A stretch of 7,402 nt of DNA, taken from assembly GCA_900759415.1 (NCBI GenBank), contig CAAEVC010000128.1, positions 1 through 7,402 on the forward strand, written 5' to 3'. The notes below the pieces were generated by a model. It was given only the letters and a program-made list of their open reading frames with translations, made no database searches and was not told the origin of the DNA. A program made the position numbers and the translations under genes. Below, in pieces: positions 5,277 through 7,402 of this stretch. The stretch comes from an uncultured Dialister sp. Its GTDB lineage: Bacteria; Bacillota; Negativicutes; Veillonellales; Dialisteraceae. The first letter of the stretch is position 1, and each line of letters opens with the position of its first letter.

Positions 5277-7014
5277 ACTCCCTTTCAGCCTTTCCTTCTT
5301 CGGCGCATCCGGAAGGAGCTACCGTTTCCTGAGCCGGTTCACCGAAGACCCCGAAAAGCTGCTGGACGAAAAAAGCCCGGGTATCATCTTTAGGGAAAAT
5401 CAGGATATATATATAAAATTTGAAGCACCAGGGAACTTCCGCTTCACCATGGACGGTCTTGACGTAGTCACCATACCGGGTATGGAAAGAAAAGATGAAC
5501 AGACCTACATCCGTCCACTTCCCCGATCTGCCGACCCCATCCTTCTCTTTTCCGGGCAGGACTTTCCTCTGGTTCCAGGTTACTACGTTCTTACAGTCTC
5601 AGGGAACGGAAAAATCTGGTACGGTCTCATGGAAATCACCCCGAAGTACATGGAAAAACAGAGCTGGCAGGACATGAGAGACGAACTGGCCGAAGAAATC
5701 AAACATCTTTCCTTCGATTTCATGAAGCGGAACATCCATATTTCCAAAACTCTGGAAGGCACACTCGGCCTTAGCAGCGCCATGCTCCTTCGTTTCTATA
5801 CCATCAGCGACGAATCAGAAAAAGTCCTTTCCGTTCTTGACGAACTTTCCCATACGGCAAATGCAAGACTTGTCCTCAAAATGAAACAGATGGGAAGAAA
5901 AGACTTCAGCCGCCCGGACCCCCACATCCGGCTCCAGCATATCAAAGAAAGGGAAGGCGCAGACCGCACCACCGTCATCTACACAGAAATTACAAGAGAC
6001 GTGGCAGAAAACCGGTTCGCCAAATTCCTCCTCCTCAATCTGGATGATAACCTGCGCCGTTTCCTCAAAGAAATAGAAAAACCTATCGAAAAGCTCAAAA
6101 TACGACAGAACCATCTGAAACAGTATACCTGGGACAGAGAATACCGCTCCGGCGAAAATGCTCTCGCAAGACTCATCTCCTATAGAGAAAGAGCCAGGAA
6201 CATCAGAAACAGCATTCGGCGGGTCTCCCTCTCCCCCTGGTTCGAAGAAACCGGCGGGAAAATGCCTGACGAAATGCCGATGAACGTATTCATGGATCCC
6301 CGCTACAGTATCCTCTACCGAGTCTACAAAGACCTCGCCGACCCCAGCCAGAGCTTTGCTATCTCCGACTTCTACCAGTTCCAGTGGAAACGGACCGACA
6401 AACTCTATGAACTCTGGGGATTTCTCCAGTTCATCAAAGCCCTTTCAGCGAAAAACTGGGAACTGGAAGAAGGCATCTCCGTCATCAAAGAAGGAGGAAG
6501 ATATCGCCTTTCCTCCCTCGAATCAGGCACAGAACTCACAATGAAAAGAGGAAACGAAGAAGTCCATCTCATCTACGACGGCGTTCTTCCCTCTTCATCT
6601 GCAGAAACCAATAGAGAAAACGCGCCTCTCTACACCAACAACTCCCATCGTCAGCCTGACCTCCGCCTCGATTACTACAAAGGCGGACTCTACTATGGCT
6701 CCCTTGTAGCAGACTTCAAATACCGGGACATCCTCTTTCTCTGGCGGGATGAAGAAAAAAGTGCCAGCCTCCGCCGCCAGTTCAACGCCTACCGTGATAT
6801 GAACACAAGATTCTACAGAGACTACGAAGAATCAAGATCCCTTAGAGACAGCCGCCCCGTCAAAGAAGTCTGGGCTCTATTCCCACGAGAAATCCCGGCA
6901 GGAAGCGACAGAGACTACAGCCTCCGATTCATCCCTCTCGCCCCGGGGCTTAAAACAAACAGCCACCTCATTGAAGATCTGGAAAATTACTTTAAATTCT
7001 TAAGCTCGGAATGA
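5260..7014 (+). CDS. McrC-like DUF2357 protein with PD-(D/E)XK nuclease
   Basis: This 584-residue protein is the probable nuclease and motor-stimulating partner of the AAA+ protein. Residues 1-135 look beta-rich. A helical middle follows, with a DUF2357-like stretch (SWQDMRDELAEEIKHLSFDF, 135-154, and DVAENRFAKFLL, 247-258). The C-terminal domain, about 345-560, carries PD-(D/E)XK landmarks: a helix with YELW (E384), then P466-D467, then D485-F486-K487, and a QxxxY motif (Q507, Y511) seen in RecB-like nucleases. All catalytic positions are intact, so it should be active. The start lies 17 bases inside the upstream gene, with AGGGAG (5244-5249) ten bases before it, indicating translational coupling. 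It is longer than E. coli McrC (about 350 residues) because of the extended middle. A GC-rich terminator follows at 7104. Confidence 0.9.
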   Translation: MITPSKLPFSLSFFGASGRSYRFLSRFTEDPEKLLDEKSPGIIFRENQDIYIKFEAPGNFRFTMDGLDVVTIPGMERKDEQTYIRPLPRSADPILLFSGQDFPLVPGYYVLTVSGNGKIWYGLMEITPKYMEKQSWQDMRDELAEEIKHLSFDFMKRNIHISKTLEGTLGLSSAMLLRFYTISDESEKVLSVLDELSHTANARLVLKMKQMGRKDFSRPDPHIRLQHIKEREGADRTTVIYTEITRDVAENRFAKFLLLNLDDNLRRFLKEIEKPIEKLKIRQNHLKQYTWDREYRSGENALARLISYRERARNIRNSIRRVSLSPWFEETGGKMPDEMPMNVFMDPRYSILYRVYKDLADPSQSFAISDFYQFQWKRTDKLYELWGFLQFIKALSAKNWELEEGISVIKEGGRYRLSSLESGTELTMKRGNEEVHLIYDGVLPSSSAETNRENAPLYTNNSHRQPDLRLDYYKGGLYYGSLVADFKYRDILFLWRDEEKSASLRRQFNAYRDMNTRFYRDYEESRSLRDSRPVKEVWALFPREIPAGSDRDYSLRFIPLAPGLKTNSHLIEDLENYFKFLSSE

Positions 7015-7018
7015 TAGG

Positions 7019-7061
7019 ATAGAGAGAGTTAAGTGTTGAGAGAAGGATATCGGCTGCGCCG
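7019..7061 (-). repeat. CTCAACT tract plus CGGC hairpin, inverted copy
   Basis: The minus strand reads CGGC-GCA-GCCG (7061-7051), ATATCCTTCTCTCAAC, a short gap and AACTCTC, the mirror of copy 3 at 2893-2942 on the other side of the operon. It begins about five bases after the nuclease stop codon, and copy 3 ends about 200 bases before the first start codon, so the two copies bracket the operon in opposite orientation. Confidence 0.78.
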
Positions 7062-7099
7062 AAATCTTTATTTATTAGTAGTCCGAGCCGACGAGTATG

Positions 7100-7128
7100 A
7101 AAAGCCCCGGCTTCGGCCGGGGCTTTTT
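7100..7128 (+). terminator. Terminator of the McrBC-like operon (UUCG loop)
   Basis: GCCCCGGC (7104-7111), loop TTCG (7112-7115) and GCCGGGGC (7116-7123) form a perfect stem with the very stable C(UUCG)G closure, followed by T5 and preceded by AAAA. It lies about 90 bases after the nuclease stop. The preceding A-run could also make it work weakly on the minus strand. Confidence 0.95.
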
Positions 7129-7230
7129 AGTAGAAGATACTGCGCTATGATCCGCTGGCAGCGAGATTGAACAGGTTAGAATACCCATGGGACAAATAGA
7201 GGGGATGCGAGGGACGGATAGAGGAATAAT

Positions 7231-7278
7231 GGATAACGACGCGATACCATTAGTGCATACATAGTGCGGATTTCCCCT
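7231..7278 (-). repeat. 'CACTATGAGA' dispersed repeat, inverted copy
   Basis: The minus strand reads GGGGAAATCCGCACTATG, then TATG, then CACTAATGGTATCGCG, then TCGTTATCC. This matches 2830-2866 left of the operon over GGGGAAA.CCGCACTATG and CACTAATGGTATCGCG, in opposite orientation. Its end, CG.CGTTATCC, matches the direct copy at 7326-7372 instead. Confidence 0.8.
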
Positions 7279-7282
7279 ATCC

Positions 7283-7301
7283 CCACGGCGTCCCGCCGTG
7301 G
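7283..7301. repeat. Short GC hairpin between the two outward repeats
   Basis: CCACGGCG (7283-7290), TCC, CGCCGTGG (7294-7301) form a perfect 8-bp stem with a three-base loop, followed by TACTTCCCCCGGAGGTGGAA. It sits at the centre of the inverted pair 7231-7278 and 7326-7399. It corresponds in position to the GGCTCCCCC hairpin element that precedes the copy at 2841. Confidence 0.65.
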
Positions 7302-7325
7302 TACTTCCCCCGGAGGTGGAAGCCA

Positions 7326-7399
7326 CACTATGAGAAACTGATGCCTCGCGCCGTTATCCGTCAGGCTTTATAAATCACAAACTATAAAGTCTTTACAAC
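7326..7399 (+). repeat. 'CACTATGAGA' dispersed repeat, direct copy at right end
   Basis: This copy reads CACTATGAGAAACTGATGCC, then TCGCGCCGTTATCCGTCAGG, and ends TAAAGTCTTTACAAC. It aligns with 1711-1777 over its length and with 2841-2887 over its first half, so it appears to be the most complete copy here. It may continue past the window end. Confidence 0.78.
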
Positions 7400-7402
7400 C
7401 TT

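Noticed and set aside
7075..7326. An 83-residue open frame on the minus strand at the right end
   Set aside because: It runs through the operon terminator and across the dispersed repeats. It has no ribosome binding site and a low-complexity, non-protein-like composition, so it is a chance frame through repeat DNA.

Overview
The window suggests a low-to-mid GC Gram-positive-lineage bacterium. Most genes have strong AGGAGG-type ribosome binding sites, and the intergenic hairpin repeats resemble those of Firmicutes. A Negativicutes genome such as Dialister or a relative is my best guess. That is a style-based inference, since no rRNA or marker gene is present.

Left third (1-2393): ordinary housekeeping or accessory genes. 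The first 32 bases look like the start of a minus-strand gene running off the window. A minus-strand pair follows: a 61-residue unknown protein, then a TM2-domain membrane protein, ending in a strong hairpin terminator. Facing away from that pair is a plus-strand Bax inhibitor-1 family membrane protein with its own terminator. A minus-strand nitroreductase comes next. The gap 1528-1802 holds the terminator and a degenerate copy of a dispersed repeat, and no gene.

Middle gap (2394-3140): no credible gene. It holds the nitroreductase promoter, a dense patch of dispersed repeat modules (CGGC-nnn-GCCG hairpins followed by CTCAACT-rich tracts, a GGCTCCCCC hairpin element, and 'CACTATGAGA' modules), and then a structured leader before the next operon. 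That leader has three near-identical palindromes whose starts are 42 and 32 bp apart.

Right half (3141-7014): a two-gene operon that is the main interest of the window. Gene 1 is a 711-residue protein with an unrecognised ~300-residue N-terminal region, an E/K-rich linker and a McrB-like AAA+ motor. Gene 2, overlapping by 17 nt, is a 584-residue McrC-like protein with a DUF2357-type N-terminal region and a PD-(D/E)XK nuclease. Together they look like a two-component McrBC-related (type IV restriction-like) defence system. The N-terminal region of gene 1 is the likely target-recognition module, the AAA+ ring the motor, and gene 2 the stimulator plus nuclease.

Right end (7015-7402): no credible gene. 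It holds an inverted copy of the CTCAACT/CGGC module, a GC-rich terminator with a UUCG loop, about 100 bases (7129-7230) in which I see nothing, and two outward-facing copies of the 'CACTATGAGA' repeat around a short hairpin. The repeat modules on the two sides of the operon occur in mirror order and opposite orientation, so the operon may have been captured or moved as a repeat-bounded cassette.
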